Shown here one piece after another: positions 35,836 to 44,129 of a stretch of DNA of 64,000 nucleotides. The notes beneath the pieces are model-generated. The model was not told the origin of the DNA, made no database searches, and saw nothing but the letters and a program-made list of their open reading frames with translations. The DNA lies in contig NZ_FNLB01000001.1 of assembly GCF_900104145.1 (NCBI RefSeq), positions 310,001 through 374,000 on the forward strand. The letters run 5' to 3'. The position numbers and the translations under genes were made by a program. The DNA comes from Pseudovibrio sp. Tun.PSC04-5.I4 (GTDB taxonomy: Bacteria > Pseudomonadota > Alphaproteobacteria > Rhizobiales > Stappiaceae). Positions within the stretch are counted from its first letter, which is position 1. Each line of letters starts with the position of its first letter.

Positions 35836-36052
35836 GGGTTGCTTCCTTCTGAGTTAGGATTTGACCGCACACCCACGCCTGCACTGTTGGGTGATTGCAG
35901 GGCAATGTGTAGGTCTTACCGGGATGAAACGTGCCTTCAAAGAACACGGTGAGCTTGCCTTCCGTATCCTTGGCTTTGAGCGCGACCGACTGCACCGGAC
36001 CGGTGTAGTTATAATCGCAGAACTCAGTGGGAGCCGTGCTTGGTGCACTCAT
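35828..36052 (-). CDS. small phage protein ahead of the sheath, 74 aa
   Basis: Unknown function. The protein (CDYNYTGPVQSVALKAKDTE, FFEGTFHPGKTYTLPCNHPT, VQAWVCGQILTQKEAT) looks like a small beta-barrel. It overlaps the sheath start by 8 bases and occupies the place of Mu gene 38, between gp37 and the sheath, but does not resemble it clearly. It may be a joining or capping factor. Confidence 0.7.
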   Translation of the reverse strand: MSAPSTAPTEFCDYNYTGPVQSVALKAKDTEGKLTVFFEGTFHPGKTYTLPCNHPTVQAWVCGQILTQKEATHG

Positions 36053-36056
36053 GGCT

Positions 36057-36533
36057 CTAGTCCTCCTGTTTTAAAGGTGGGTGACGTAAAATTGGGGGAA
36101 CTGGTCGTCGCGGTCCCTGGTGGTCGGAAATACTGCGCGCCTGGCAACTGACTTCCATTTGCCAGCGCCATTGACCCGGTGACTGGTCAGCAAGGTCTTC
36201 ACGTTCCATCATCAGCGGACTTGCCCCGGCAAGCGGGAAGTTTTGCAAGGCGGACCGGCAGCGCTCTAAAACCGCATAGGCCCCATGTTCACCTTCAAGC
36301 GTGGTTAAGTTCAAGGCGATCACAAAACGCATAGAGCGCGATTGGGAGGCATGGTTGAGCGCATTATCACTGGCGTAACGTGCCCCGCCGTAGTGTACCA
36401 GCGCCGCCATTTGAAAGTTCGCCAGATCAAATTCTTCTGGCTTGGAGGGGAACCCGCCCACATAAGCAATGGAGGGCAGATTGAGCTTGAGCCGCTCCAC
36501 AATCTGTTCCTGAAGGCGTTCAATCTGGTTCAT
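36057..36533 (-). CDS. Mu gp37-like protein (DUF1834)
   Basis: A 158-aa protein of the head-tail joining region (IERLQEQIVERLKLNLPSIA, NFQMAALVHYGGARYASDNA, then LNLTTLEGEHGAYAVLERC and WRWQMEVSCQARS). Family members lie between gp36 and the sheath in Mu-like phages and are thought to be tail terminators or connectors. It overlaps the gp36-like gene by four bases. Confidence 0.85.
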   Translation of the reverse strand: MNQIERLQEQIVERLKLNLPSIAYVGGFPSKPEEFDLANFQMAALVHYGGARYASDNALNHASQSRSMRFVIALNLTTLEGEHGAYAVLERCRSALQNFPLAGASPLMMEREDLADQSPGQWRWQMEVSCQARSISDHQGPRRPVPPILRHPPLKQED

Positions 36534-37000
36534 TGGTAGCCCTCCAGAACGCTATTTGCGCGGCCTTGATCAAATGAGCCAGAAACCCCACCAGTCGCCG
36601 GCTCAACATCACCGGTAACTTCAAGCCCAAGATCGACACGGCCCACTTGGGCATCCTTTAACCAGGACAGACAATCGCGGTAGCGGTTGCGGGTCTCTTC
36701 TTCCACCGCATTGGTGTGATGGATGCGCTCGCGCAGGTAATAAATGGCAAGGTCAGAAACAACGCCCTTCAAAGATTCAGGTGCTTTTGAAGGTTCAATG
36801 GTTTTCAGAGCTGGAAATCGGCCATAAAGATAACCCGCCGCCATAGCCTCAGCGCGGGCAAGCTGCGCTTCCACACGGGAGCGGTCGATGGTTCGCCCGC
36901 CCACTGAATTGGGTCCGCCAATCCCGACAAGGGCAAGCAGATTGCTCTCCTCATGCCTTAAGATGAATTCATCAACCGTTAGGAAGCGCAGGTCTTTCAT
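36530..37000 (-). CDS. Mu gp36-like protein (DUF1320)
   Basis: A 156-aa head-completion or adaptor protein. FLTVDEFILRHEESNLLALV, EAQLARAEAMAAGYLYGRFP and LKGVVSDLAIYYLRERIHHT are the DUF1320 pattern. It is in conserved Mu order after gp35. Confidence 0.88.
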   Translation of the reverse strand: MKDLRFLTVDEFILRHEESNLLALVGIGGPNSVGGRTIDRSRVEAQLARAEAMAAGYLYGRFPALKTIEPSKAPESLKGVVSDLAIYYLRERIHHTNAVEEETRNRYRDCLSWLKDAQVGRVDLGLEVTGDVEPATGGVSGSFDQGRANSVLEGYQ

Positions 37001-37017
37001 AATCTCTAACGCTCCGC

Positions 37018-37383
37018 TTAGGCCTGTTCGCCGGTTTTGGTGTCGGCTTCAGCCTTCAGCTCAGCATGAAGCGCTTTGACTTCATCGGCGGAGACATCAA
37101 AGCGGGTCAGTAGCTCGACAGTCTTTACTTTGGGTGTGCCGTCCTTGTTAAAATCAGTATCCGGCACCAATCTGCTAATAGCCTCTATGATGGCCGCCTT
37201 ACGGTCTTCAGCGGAGTGCTCAACGGCTGTTGACTCTGACGCATTAACCTCGCCAAGAATGCCAAGAGCCTGCAAGGTCTCCGCCTGGGCTTCTGTCATT
37301 TCCACGCTGTCGCCGGGCTCATGCCGGGTGCCGTTGTGGCGCAGTGCTGCCAGCACCGGATAGGTTTTTGTCTCAAGGTCCAT
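37018..37383 (-). CDS. Mu gp35-like protein
   Basis: A 121-aa acidic protein. The N-terminal half (TYPVLAALRHNGTRHEPGDS, VEMTEAQAETLQALGILGEV) is the short beta domain seen in Mu FluMu gp35-like proteins; the C-terminal half (AIIEAISRLVPDTDFNKDGT, VKALHAELK) is a small helical HeH/LEM-like domain. It lies between capsid and gp36 and probably has a head-joining role. Confidence 0.75.
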   Translation of the reverse strand: MDLETKTYPVLAALRHNGTRHEPGDSVEMTEAQAETLQALGILGEVNASESTAVEHSAEDRKAAIIEAISRLVPDTDFNKDGTPKVKTVELLTRFDVSADEVKALHAELKAEADTKTGEQA

Positions 37384-37456
37384 TTTCGTTATTCCCGGTT
37401 GTTGCAGTTGAAATGGGAAGTGGTGGGACTACACAGCAGCCCCGCGCACTGCCGTG

Positions 37457-38386
37457 TTAAGCCGCGTTCTGGATTAAGAACCCAGCCCGTTTGGCAATAA
37501 TGATCTCTTTGACTTCCTCGCCAGAGCGCACCAGCTTGCCACCTCGTAGCCCCATGTTTGCAGCCAGAGTGCCCGCAACCTTTTTGCCAAATTGCGCCGT
37601 AAAGCCGAAGGTGAGCCCGCCGCTACTATCTGCTGTCCGGTTGATGAATTGCCCGGCCACAATGTTGTCCCATACGCGGGCAAGGACGGGGTTCTCGCCT
37701 GGCCGCTTGATGTTGACGCGGCTTTCGCCCACCAAAATGCGTTTGACTTCCAACAACTCAGCCACTTGTGCCTTGGTCGCGCGGCCTTGATCTCCAGAAT
37801 TACCTTGGACAGCCTTCACGATTTTGGGGTGTTTGCGAAACGCCCGCCAAGCCACATGACCAAACGCCAACTGGTTTGGCTTTTGCCAGCAGGTGGACAT
37901 CAAGTCTTCAATGAGAGTGATCGGGTCACTGTCGGGGTCGGTGAACAGGTCTGAACCTGACAGGGCTTCCACATGATCCGGGTGATAGTTCGCCGGGTTC
38001 TTGACCAGATTGGCACAGCGCACCTCCCGGTCGAGCATGACGATATCAGTGGCTCGTTCGGTTGCCCGATTTTCCGGGTTCCATTTGTTGCGCTTGGCTT
38101 CTTCAATGGTCACATTGTCGAGCGGCACATCAATGCCATAGGCTTCAACCGAGGCATCTTTTTCCGTGCCGCCAATTTCAACCTGATTGGGAGAAGAGCG
38201 ACGCCCCACGCGGGTATCAGGGACAGAAAAATCCTCGCCCTCATCATATGCTTGGTATTTGAACGAGCGGGAGGTTGTGACGCGTGGCAACACCTCATCA
38301 CCAATCAAAGTGTAATCGGGGTTTTTGTAGGCGATGGCGATGGCCATCATCACCGCGTTTTCTGTAAACTGTTCCGTTGCAGACAT
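37457..38386 (-). CDS. major capsid protein
   Basis: About 309 aa from the ATG at 38384-38386 (MSATEQFTENAVMMAIAIAY). RSFKYQAYDEGEDFSVPDTR, VEAYGIDVPLDNVTIEEAKR and a long helical P-domain (WQKPNQLAFGHVAWRAFRKH) match Mu-like-phage major capsid proteins with the HK97-type fold. It follows the decoration protein, the standard Mu order I, decoration, T. Confidence 0.9.
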   Translation of the reverse strand: MSATEQFTENAVMMAIAIAYKNPDYTLIGDEVLPRVTTSRSFKYQAYDEGEDFSVPDTRVGRRSSPNQVEIGGTEKDASVEAYGIDVPLDNVTIEEAKRNKWNPENRATERATDIVMLDREVRCANLVKNPANYHPDHVEALSGSDLFTDPDSDPITLIEDLMSTCWQKPNQLAFGHVAWRAFRKHPKIVKAVQGNSGDQGRATKAQVAELLEVKRILVGESRVNIKRPGENPVLARVWDNIVAGQFINRTADSSGGLTFGFTAQFGKKVAGTLAANMGLRGGKLVRSGEEVKEIIIAKRAGFLIQNAA

Positions 38387-38437
38387 GAGCAAGTACCTTG
38401 GGGTTGGAAGGATTTTGAAAATTGAGAAAGGTGCGGC

Positions 38438-38812
38438 TTAGCCGGTGAGGTATCCCGGCACGACGTGCAGTGACCCCAGCACGCCTGCAATGCCGGAACT
38501 CATGGCGTAACCGGCAACAGGCACAGGCACGCCTGCAGCTGGGTCAGCTTTGACAGCTCGCCCTTGTGCGTCTGAGGTTAGCGGATCGCCAAAGGCAACC
38601 GGGCCGCCATAGGTCACGTCGCGAATATTATTCAAGCACCCGTCAACCCGCTCGTCGGCTTTAGATGCCCCGCGAATACCAGTGGTGCCGATCAGCGTAT
38701 CGCCCACGCCAGCGCGTTTGATGTGACCATCTTTTGCGCCGGGGGCAATCAAGCGGTTTTTTTCAATCACGCCGTCCGACGTGAAGTTTTTAATAAGGCC
38801 GAAATCCTGCAT
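38438..38812 (-). CDS. capsid decoration protein (DUF2190)
   Basis: A 124-aa protein, mostly beta (VIEKNRLIAPGAKDGHIKRA, GVGDTLIGTTGIRGASKADE, GGPVAFGDPLTSDAQGRAVK). The DUF2190 family caps trimers of the capsid. Gene position between protease and major capsid agrees. Confidence 0.85.
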   Translation of the reverse strand: MQDFGLIKNFTSDGVIEKNRLIAPGAKDGHIKRAGVGDTLIGTTGIRGASKADERVDGCLNNIRDVTYGGPVAFGDPLTSDAQGRAVKADPAAGVPVPVAGYAMSSGIAGVLGSLHVVPGYLTG

Positions 38813-38857
38813 TGCTCAAAGCTCCAAGTTCAGTCAAAGGAAAGGATCTGTGCTGGC

Positions 38858-39997
38858 TTAATCAGCAAGACCGCGCTTTTTGCGCACATGCATCACAGCC
38901 TCACTGGTGGAGACCTCAATCCCGGTGTCCCGTTGACTGGCCTGGAAGGAGACAGCCTCGCGGGCTATGTCCTCGGTATCTTCAGAGGATGGGGCTGGAT
39001 CGTCTCCCAGATTGGCCTCGCCAAACTCAACAATCTTGGGCTGGTTGTTCAAAAGAGATTTGGTGACTTCAAGCAGGCTGGAGGTTTTGGTAGCAGCGCC
39101 ATCGGCAAAGCTAACGGTTTGCTCGGTGTTGCTTGCAAGGCCATCCAGAAGCGCAACCACCTGAGGTTTGTTGCCGGTCGGCAGTTTGCCAGCTGTTATC
39201 AGGCTATCGGCAAAGTCTTCGTTTTCTTTGCTTGTGGCGTCGGCTTCGCGTTTTTTGATGTTGGCTTCACGGGTTTGCAGATCAGCTTCACGAGCAGCAA
39301 AGTCTGCGTTACCCTTAGGTTTACCCGGCATGGGATCATCCTTTTGTTTGGTTGAAAAATCACTTGAGACGGTCGCGGGCTCTCTGCCTGCATCATCAAT
39401 CCAGCTGATCTCCCAGTCCGAGATCACCTTGTCGGCGGTTTCCAAGCCGTGCTCTTCAATGAAAAACTCGCGGATACGGCGAAACACACTGGCCACGTCC
39501 TTAAAAGCACGCTCGCCAAACTCGATGGTGAGCGTGTCCTCATCACCTCCCGCAAACTCAACAGGCTTTAAGCCGCTGACAGCAGGAGCTGTTGCACCCA
39601 GAAATCCGATATGGCGCGGGTAAAGATCATCACCAGCAGGGTTGGAGGACGCGCCCGGCTGGAAGAAGCTCATGGAGACCTTCTTGAATTTGCCTTGCTC
39701 AACCGCCTCGGCAAAGGCTGGATCAAGCTCGCCAACTTCCGCAATCAAGCGCTCGCCGTCACTGTCGTAGGAAAAGCTTTGCACCCAGCCATAGGCGGGA
39801 TCATTGGTTTTGGGATGGCCCACCACAACCGGCACCGGGTTGCTTGCCGCATCATACCGGGCTGCCAGTGCGCTCAGATCCTCAGCGGTGGCGCTGAAGG
39901 ACGTGCCCGCCATGCTGGTAAACGTACCAGGACGAAAAACCTCAATGCTTTTGGTGGTGCTGGCGGTTTGCTTGTTTGGCACGGGCCTTGTCTCCAA
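38858..39997 (-). CDS. head maturation protease and scaffold (Mu I-like)
   Basis: 379 aa. The N-terminal protease domain reads VVVGHPKTNDPAYGWVQSFS (the conserved His in VGHP) and KFKKVSMSFF (catalytic Ser in MSFF region). A charged coiled coil rich in Glu and Lys (FAAREADLQTREANIKKREA) is the scaffold part. An internal start at MPGKPKGNADF (near 39331) may produce a separate scaffold (as Mu Z within I). Confidence 0.9.
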   Translation of the reverse strand: METRPVPNKQTASTTKSIEVFRPGTFTSMAGTSFSATAEDLSALAARYDAASNPVPVVVGHPKTNDPAYGWVQSFSYDSDGERLIAEVGELDPAFAEAVEQGKFKKVSMSFFQPGASSNPAGDDLYPRHIGFLGATAPAVSGLKPVEFAGGDEDTLTIEFGERAFKDVASVFRRIREFFIEEHGLETADKVISDWEISWIDDAGREPATVSSDFSTKQKDDPMPGKPKGNADFAAREADLQTREANIKKREADATSKENEDFADSLITAGKLPTGNKPQVVALLDGLASNTEQTVSFADGAATKTSSLLEVTKSLLNNQPKIVEFGEANLGDDPAPSSEDTEDIAREAVSFQASQRDTGIEVSTSEAVMHVRKKRGLAD

Positions 39998-40189
39998 CGA
40001 GTAATCTCAAGTTGGATGCAGACTGCCAGTTAAAGATAACCCACGCGCCGGAACACTTCCGACGCGGGGAACGTCAAGTACGATTACGGTCAAGGTCAGT
40101 GAAGAGAAAACCACGCCAGATTTTAACTTCAACTCCCATAGGCGGATATGGAACCTGATGTGACGGTCAAAACTAACCCTTGATGCGTT

Positions 40190-40210
40190 TCTAACGGGCA
40201 TCTAACGGGC
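40190..40210. repeat. tandem TCTAACGGGC repeat at the head of the protease operon
   Basis: TCTAACGGGC occurs twice, 11 bases apart, about 190 bases upstream of the protease start. Spacing of one helical turn fits a bound regulator. TCTAACG also occurs in the right phage end (21261). Possible site for the Mor/C-type activator. Confidence 0.4.
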
Positions 40211-40307
40211 CATGCGGTCAAAACATGTGTGATTGTAGCCCCGCGTACGTCTCACACGTCTGTGGGCTTTATTTTTGAGCGGCGAACCTGCGCGTTTGAG
40301 AGGGAAA

Positions 40308-40574
40308 ATGGGCGAGATAAGTGACCGGGTTGAAGAGCGATATCATGATCGGCTTCACCACAGCAACGAAAGCGCTCGTATCAGCACGGCAGTCGATGCC
40401 TTCAGCCATAAGATGAAAGCCCGCATGCGAGCGAACATTGACAAGAAGCACTGCTGGGATGATCTGCATCAACTCACAGGCGGCGAGCTGAAGAAGAAAC
40501 TACTGGCAGCGGTTATCGACGAGGACTGGGTGAGTGTTGGCAACTACGCCATGATAGCGAGCGGGCGGAGGTGA
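40308..40574 (+). CDS. cargo protein, 88 aa, unknown
   Basis: I do not recognise it. The ATG at 40308 has GAGAGGG 6 nt upstream. The protein (MGEISDRVEERYHDRLHHSN ... AFSHKMKARMRANIDKKHCW) is highly charged and helical with a C-terminal LTGGELKKKLLAAVIDEDWV. It lies on the plus strand in the island between the protease and G genes and is a candidate lysogeny-expressed moron. Confidence 0.6.
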   Translation: MGEISDRVEERYHDRLHHSNESARISTAVDAFSHKMKARMRANIDKKHCWDDLHQLTGGELKKKLLAAVIDEDWVSVGNYAMIASGRR

Positions 40575-40590
40575 AATTAACTGCACAATT

Positions 40591-40797
40591 CTAAAGAGGT
40601 GTCCAAACCTTTGAAGGGTTCATGGGATCTTCAAGATAACCAAGGGCAATATTTTCCCGTGTATAAACGCAGCCGCAGTACGTGCATTTAAACTCGGCAG
40701 ATTCTGCGATATTTTTTGGTAGCTTCTGAGCTTCAGCAGGAACTAGATGGCGCTGTCGATCAGATCGATGGCCACTGCATTTTTGAGGGCATTCCAT
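40591..40797 (-). CDS. small zinc-ribbon-like protein, 68 aa
   Basis: An AAGGAGG ribosome binding site stands 9 nt before the ATG. The protein has CPQKC at the N-terminus and CTYCGC in the C-terminal half, which could together bind one zinc ion; the middle (RHLVPAEAQKLPKNIAESAE) is helical. Such small zinc-ribbon proteins recur in phage genomes. Convergent with the plus-strand gene ending at 40574. Function unknown. Confidence 0.65.
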   Translation of the reverse strand: MECPQKCSGHRSDRQRHLVPAEAQKLPKNIAESAEFKCTYCGCVYTRENIALGYLEDPMNPSKVWTPL

Positions 40798-40830
40798 TTA
40801 AGCAATCCTCCTTTTGTCTAGAGCTATTTC

Positions 40831-41094
40831 TTATACAGCGTCCCAACAACTATGAAGCAGCTGGAGTAGTAAACCAATCACCAAAATAATGGCACCCCCA
40901 CGACCAAGAAAATGCCTTGCTAGCAAGCTTAGCGAAATCTTCTTGCTTGCATACCAAATTTTCCAACTCCAACTTGAGGAACTACCAAATGTTCCTCTAA
41001 TTGTCTGAATACCGTCTGGATTAAATTCCTAATCTAACCACAGGAAGAGCACACCGGTAATGTTAAGTGCCAATCCGAATTGTGCAAGATTCAT
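40831..41094 (-). pseudogene. small membrane protein interrupted by an in-frame TAG
   Basis: GGAGGTGTAC precedes an ATG at 41092-41094. The frame reads MNLAQFGLALNITGVLFLWL, then D, TAG (41029-41031), and continues in the same frame as EFNPDGIQTIRGTFGSS, a charged loop, and a second hydrophobic helix (GGAIILVIGLLLQLL) to a TAA at 40831. The two-helix pattern with a loop is that of small membrane proteins. Either a nonsense mutation or a stop that is occasionally read through. Confidence 0.6.
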
Positions 41095-41112
41095 GTACAC
41101 CTCCTATCACGG

Positions 41113-41391
41113 CTATTCCAGCATACCGTCCCCTTGAAATATGGTGAGGGTTAAAATGCCGTCTTCATCTTGAACGCCATCTAGAATTTTTATTCCAGTG
41201 CGGCGGAGTATGTCCTCAGTATATTTATCGAAGACAGATAACCGATCAGCTTCGCCAGGTTGGCGATAATCGTCAACAAGTGCCCGATCAGAGATTTTAC
41301 AGGATATTCTTTGCCCGTTGTAATCGACCCAGAATTTTACTGCTGGGGGGTTAATCTGCTTTTCTGGCGTTTCAATTAGCTCTAATTTCAC
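41113..41391 (-). CDS. cargo protein, 92 aa, DUF1488-like
   Basis: A GTG start (41389-41391) with GAGGAGAG 5 nt upstream. The protein (MKLELIETPEKQINPPAVKF, WVDYNGQRISCKISDRALVD, DYRQPGEADRLSVFDKYTED) resembles small DUF1488-type proteins with a VxYxGxRxxCxIS pattern. Function unknown. It lies 19 bases upstream of the interrupted membrane-protein gene, and the two look like one unit. Confidence 0.6.
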   Translation of the reverse strand: MKLELIETPEKQINPPAVKFWVDYNGQRISCKISDRALVDDYRQPGEADRLSVFDKYTEDILRRTGIKILDGVQDEDGILTLTIFQGDGMLE

Positions 41392-41417
41392 GGCACTCTC
41401 CTCTTAGGGTTGAGTCA

Positions 41418-41636
41418 TTACCCCCAAGGGACTACTTCGATACTATAGGTAGTCTTGTTCAGAGTGCGTGCTAGATCGTTTGCATGCTCGATTGTTGTAC
41501 CTTCTGGGAATTTCACGGATATCCTTTTGTCATCAGGCAACCCGGTATCTTCATAAGGTTCAACGATCAAGTATGGATGCCCACTTCCAGTCTCTTTTAC
41601 TTCAACACAAATTTTTCTTGGCACCGCGCTCTCCAT
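41418..41636 (-). CDS. cargo protein, about 70 aa, unknown
   Basis: Unrecognised. The frame opens with ATG at 41634-41636, but GGAGAG four bases before the GTG at 41622-41624 makes that GTG a better start and mirrors the leader of the next gene (GGAGAGTGCCGTG). The protein (KICVEVKETGSGHPYLIVEP, ISVKFPEGTTIEHANDLART) looks like a small alpha/beta fold. It lies 26 bases upstream of the 92-aa gene. Confidence 0.55.
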   Translation of the reverse strand: MESAVPRKICVEVKETGSGHPYLIVEPYEDTGLPDDKRISVKFPEGTTIEHANDLARTLNKTTYSIEVVPWG

Positions 41637-41835
41637 ATTTTAAAGGGAAACCAATCGACGAGGCATTGTATTCGATTATAGTGAGAAGGTAGCCACTGAT
41701 TTTTTGGGATCTCTTCTTACAAAAAACCTCTCCATAGTGAGATTGGGCTTTATCGAGATTTTTGCTAATGTTGATAAAGAACTAGGTCTCAAATTGAGAA
41801 ATACTCCCTAACTCTGACTGATGGAAAGTACGGGA

Positions 41836-42108
41836 ATGAGACAAGTATTCATTTTTAGCGTATATGTGTTTCTGCTAACTATTGTGGGTACAATTACTGG
41901 AGTTTTGGTTGGATCGTTTATCTACTTGGCTGAATACACTCAGACATTGATTTTTGATGGTAGGTTTCATGCGGATTTCTACTACCAGCAAAACGCAGCG
42001 CTCGTTATGAAAAATCCATGGAACCGCGGGTTCCTTTGGGCCTTTATGTTTTCGGTTATTGTCCTGATTATCCGAATAAAAGACGGCGTTTGGCCACATG
42101 AAAGCTAG
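41836..42108 (+). CDS. two-helix membrane cargo protein, 90 aa
   Basis: The ATG at 41836 has GGAAAG seven bases upstream. The protein begins MRQVFIFSVYVFLLTIVGTI, a long N-terminal membrane helix continuing to SFIYL, and has a second at WAFMFSVIVLIIRI; between them is a periplasmic or cytoplasmic loop of about 45 residues (HADFYYQQNAALVMKNPWNR). AT-rich. Small two-helix prophage proteins often block superinfecting phage DNA entry; that role is an inference here. Confidence 0.65.
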   Translation: MRQVFIFSVYVFLLTIVGTITGVLVGSFIYLAEYTQTLIFDGRFHADFYYQQNAALVMKNPWNRGFLWAFMFSVIVLIIRIKDGVWPHES

Positions 42109-42128
42109 GCACTTAAGTATCTAGAAGT

Positions 42129-42617
42129 CTACTCCTCCAAATACCTCTCCAGCGTCTCCCTGATCAACTCAGCATCATCGCGACCAATGCCGATATATGG
42201 ACGTGCCGGAATGGTGACTTGCTTGGCTGCAATCCTTCCGCCACCAAACGGGATAAGCAGAAACGGGACCCGGCGCGGCTTGATGGTTGTACCGTATTGG
42301 TTCACCCAGACCTTGGGGTGATTGAGGTTGGTGCCCACTTCTGCTTTCGCAGCTGAGCTGTTCTTGTGAATTGAGCGGAACAGTTCCCCGCTATCGCGCA
42401 GCATGCCGGTTTTAGAGCGCCTGTTATCCAGCGTAACGGGGTGAAGCGCAGGCCAGTTTGAGCCATCCGGTCCAACTTCCTTGGTGATGCGCTCACGGGT
42501 TTCATCAAGCAACACTTCCCCGATGATGTCATGTACAGTCGTGCTATCTTCCAACCGGCCTGCAACATCAGCAATTTCGCGATTCATGTCGCTGCTATCA
42601 AAAGTCAGAGTGATCAT
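42129..42617 (-). CDS. virion morphogenesis protein (Mu gpG-like)
   Basis: A 162-aa protein of the Phage_tail_S / gpG family: VLLDETRERITKEVGPDGSN, WPALHPVTLDNRR, LRDSGELFRSIHKNSSAAKA, VGTNLNHPKVWVNQYGT and PARPYIGIGRDDAELIRETL. In Mu, gpG aids tail and head completion. It follows the F-like gene, then the cargo island intervenes before the protease. Confidence 0.9.
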   Translation of the reverse strand: MITLTFDSSDMNREIADVAGRLEDSTTVHDIIGEVLLDETRERITKEVGPDGSNWPALHPVTLDNRRSKTGMLRDSGELFRSIHKNSSAAKAEVGTNLNHPKVWVNQYGTTIKPRRVPFLLIPFGGGRIAAKQVTIPARPYIGIGRDDAELIRETLERYLEE

Positions 42618-42749
42618 TGAATTCCCCCTGATTTGAGTTTATATTTGTATGGAGTGATGACAACGCTTGCTGATGTATGACCCCCGGCGCTTTGGATGGG
42701 ATCTTAAAGATCAGCAAAAGCGTGGTTGCGGATCGCCTTAAACAACCCA

Positions 42750-44012
42750 TCACTCTTCTCCATCTGTTCTTCTGTAAAGCAGAGCACCACTTCGGTGGTT
42801 TTCCAGATACTTGTCATCTGACTTGTTTCGTCGCCCGCGTGTTGGATTAAACGCCGTTTGGCCTTCCCAGCCCTTACGGGTGAAGGTGAAGGTGAAGGAG
42901 GCAAAGCCTGCTGCACCCACAAAGTAACGTAAGTAACGGCGCACAAGAATGGCTTGCCCCAGTTCATTGACGCTCCAGTCTACCCAAATCTCATCAGGGT
43001 CAGCCAGAGTTGCCGCCAGATAAGTCATGTAGATCTCACGGCCAAACTTCTTCACCTTCCACGCACCAGCCCCGCTCTTAAACAGATCATCGGAAACGGT
43101 CAGGAGATGTCCGGCCTTATCACGGACCGCTTTTGGCTTGCCGATTTGTGCGCCAAACGGTTCTAAAAACGCCTCCACATAGGTTTCCTCTGGTAGATCT
43201 GGAGCCAATGGTTTGACCGGTGCTGGCACACTGATTTCAGCAAGTGGCGTGAGGTCTGGTTGAGGCTTGGGCTTTTGTGGCTTTAGCGTTGGTGCAGGCC
43301 TGCCTTGTTTGGGTGGACCTTGTGGTGGATCGATAAGCGCGGGCTTGGGCCGCAATGGCTTTTGCAGCTCTTTGGGCACCAGCCCTTCAGACCATGTTTG
43401 TCCTGGCGCATAACCCCAGCCCATGCCCACATCTTTGGGATAGGAAATCATTTCACCTGTAGCAGGATCCTTGGTGAATATATGGGTGATAGAAGGCGCT
43501 TCATCGGGGACTTGTTTGCCAAGGCGCTTTAACTTGGCCTTTGAGACAGGCCGCACCCCGCAACCACACAACCAGTCATTGGGCGGGTAATAGGTGTTCC
43601 ACCACGGATCATCAGCCCGCAGGGTCAGCCCATCCCAAGCCTTATGAGCAGCCCGTGCTGTTACTGGAATACGCTCCAACGCATGCACGTATTGCCAATA
43701 AGGGAAAGCTTTGCGCACTGCTGGATCGTTCATCTGCTTGTAACGACCCGCTGCATAGGCGGTTTTTAAATTGGTCTCATAGATCACCCGTGCCCGCCAC
43801 AACCGCTTGCCGTTATGGTCCCAGCCGTGGCGTTTGACGATTGCATCAAACTCATCCAGAAACCCCGAATGATAGGTGTCATCCTTGTCCAGCCAGCTCT
43901 TAAACGGCGTGCCCTTGGCGATGGCTCCATCAATGGATTTGTGGAAGTCTTCCAACAGCGCATCTTTTGTTACGCCAGCCACCACAAAAGAACGGTCGTG
44001 GGCATGATGCAT
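42750..44012 (-). CDS. head morphogenesis protein (Mu F-like, gp30)
   Basis: 420 aa from the first ATG. ARVIYETNLKTAYAAGRYKQ, YWQYVHALERIPVTARAAHK and WNTYYPPNDWLCGCGVRPVS are the minicapsid F-protein core; a Pro/Lys-rich middle (about 240-275) and a C-terminal domain (WVDWSVNELGQAILVRRYLR) follow. The conserved N-terminal stretch EPFTEALEFHRQKVKLPTKR lies upstream of the ATG in the same frame but without any start codon back to a stop near 44155. The true product is therefore probably longer, made by slippage on the A9 tract at the end of the portal gene. Confidence 0.9.
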   Translation of the reverse strand: MHHAHDRSFVVAGVTKDALLEDFHKSIDGAIAKGTPFKSWLDKDDTYHSGFLDEFDAIVKRHGWDHNGKRLWRARVIYETNLKTAYAAGRYKQMNDPAVRKAFPYWQYVHALERIPVTARAAHKAWDGLTLRADDPWWNTYYPPNDWLCGCGVRPVSKAKLKRLGKQVPDEAPSITHIFTKDPATGEMISYPKDVGMGWGYAPGQTWSEGLVPKELQKPLRPKPALIDPPQGPPKQGRPAPTLKPQKPKPQPDLTPLAEISVPAPVKPLAPDLPEETYVEAFLEPFGAQIGKPKAVRDKAGHLLTVSDDLFKSGAGAWKVKKFGREIYMTYLAATLADPDEIWVDWSVNELGQAILVRRYLRYFVGAAGFASFTFTFTRKGWEGQTAFNPTRGRRNKSDDKYLENHRSGALLYRRTDGEE

Positions 44013-44129
44013 GGCATCACTCCAACGCTTTGTGGGCAGCTTTACCTTCTGGCGGTGGAACTCCAGCGCTTCGGTAAAAGGTTCAGCAAACTCAGCGCTG
44101 ACCTCACTCTTGGTTTTTAGTTTTTTTTT
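44013..44129 (-). other. untranslated-looking but conserved N-terminal extension of the F gene, behind an A9 tract
   Basis: Reading on from nine A (44121-44129, minus strand) in the F frame gives LKTKSEVSAEFAEPFTEALE, FHRQKVKLPTKRWSDA and then the first ATG. No ATG, GTG or TTG lies in this stretch. It is in frame -1 relative to the portal, whose last codons are TCA-AAA-AAA-AAC-TAA. Confidence 0.65.

Noticed and set aside
40007..40201. 64-codon minus-strand frame upstream of the protease gene
   Set aside because: No ribosome binding site and no recognised content; the region looks like a promoter with TCTAACGGGC repeats.
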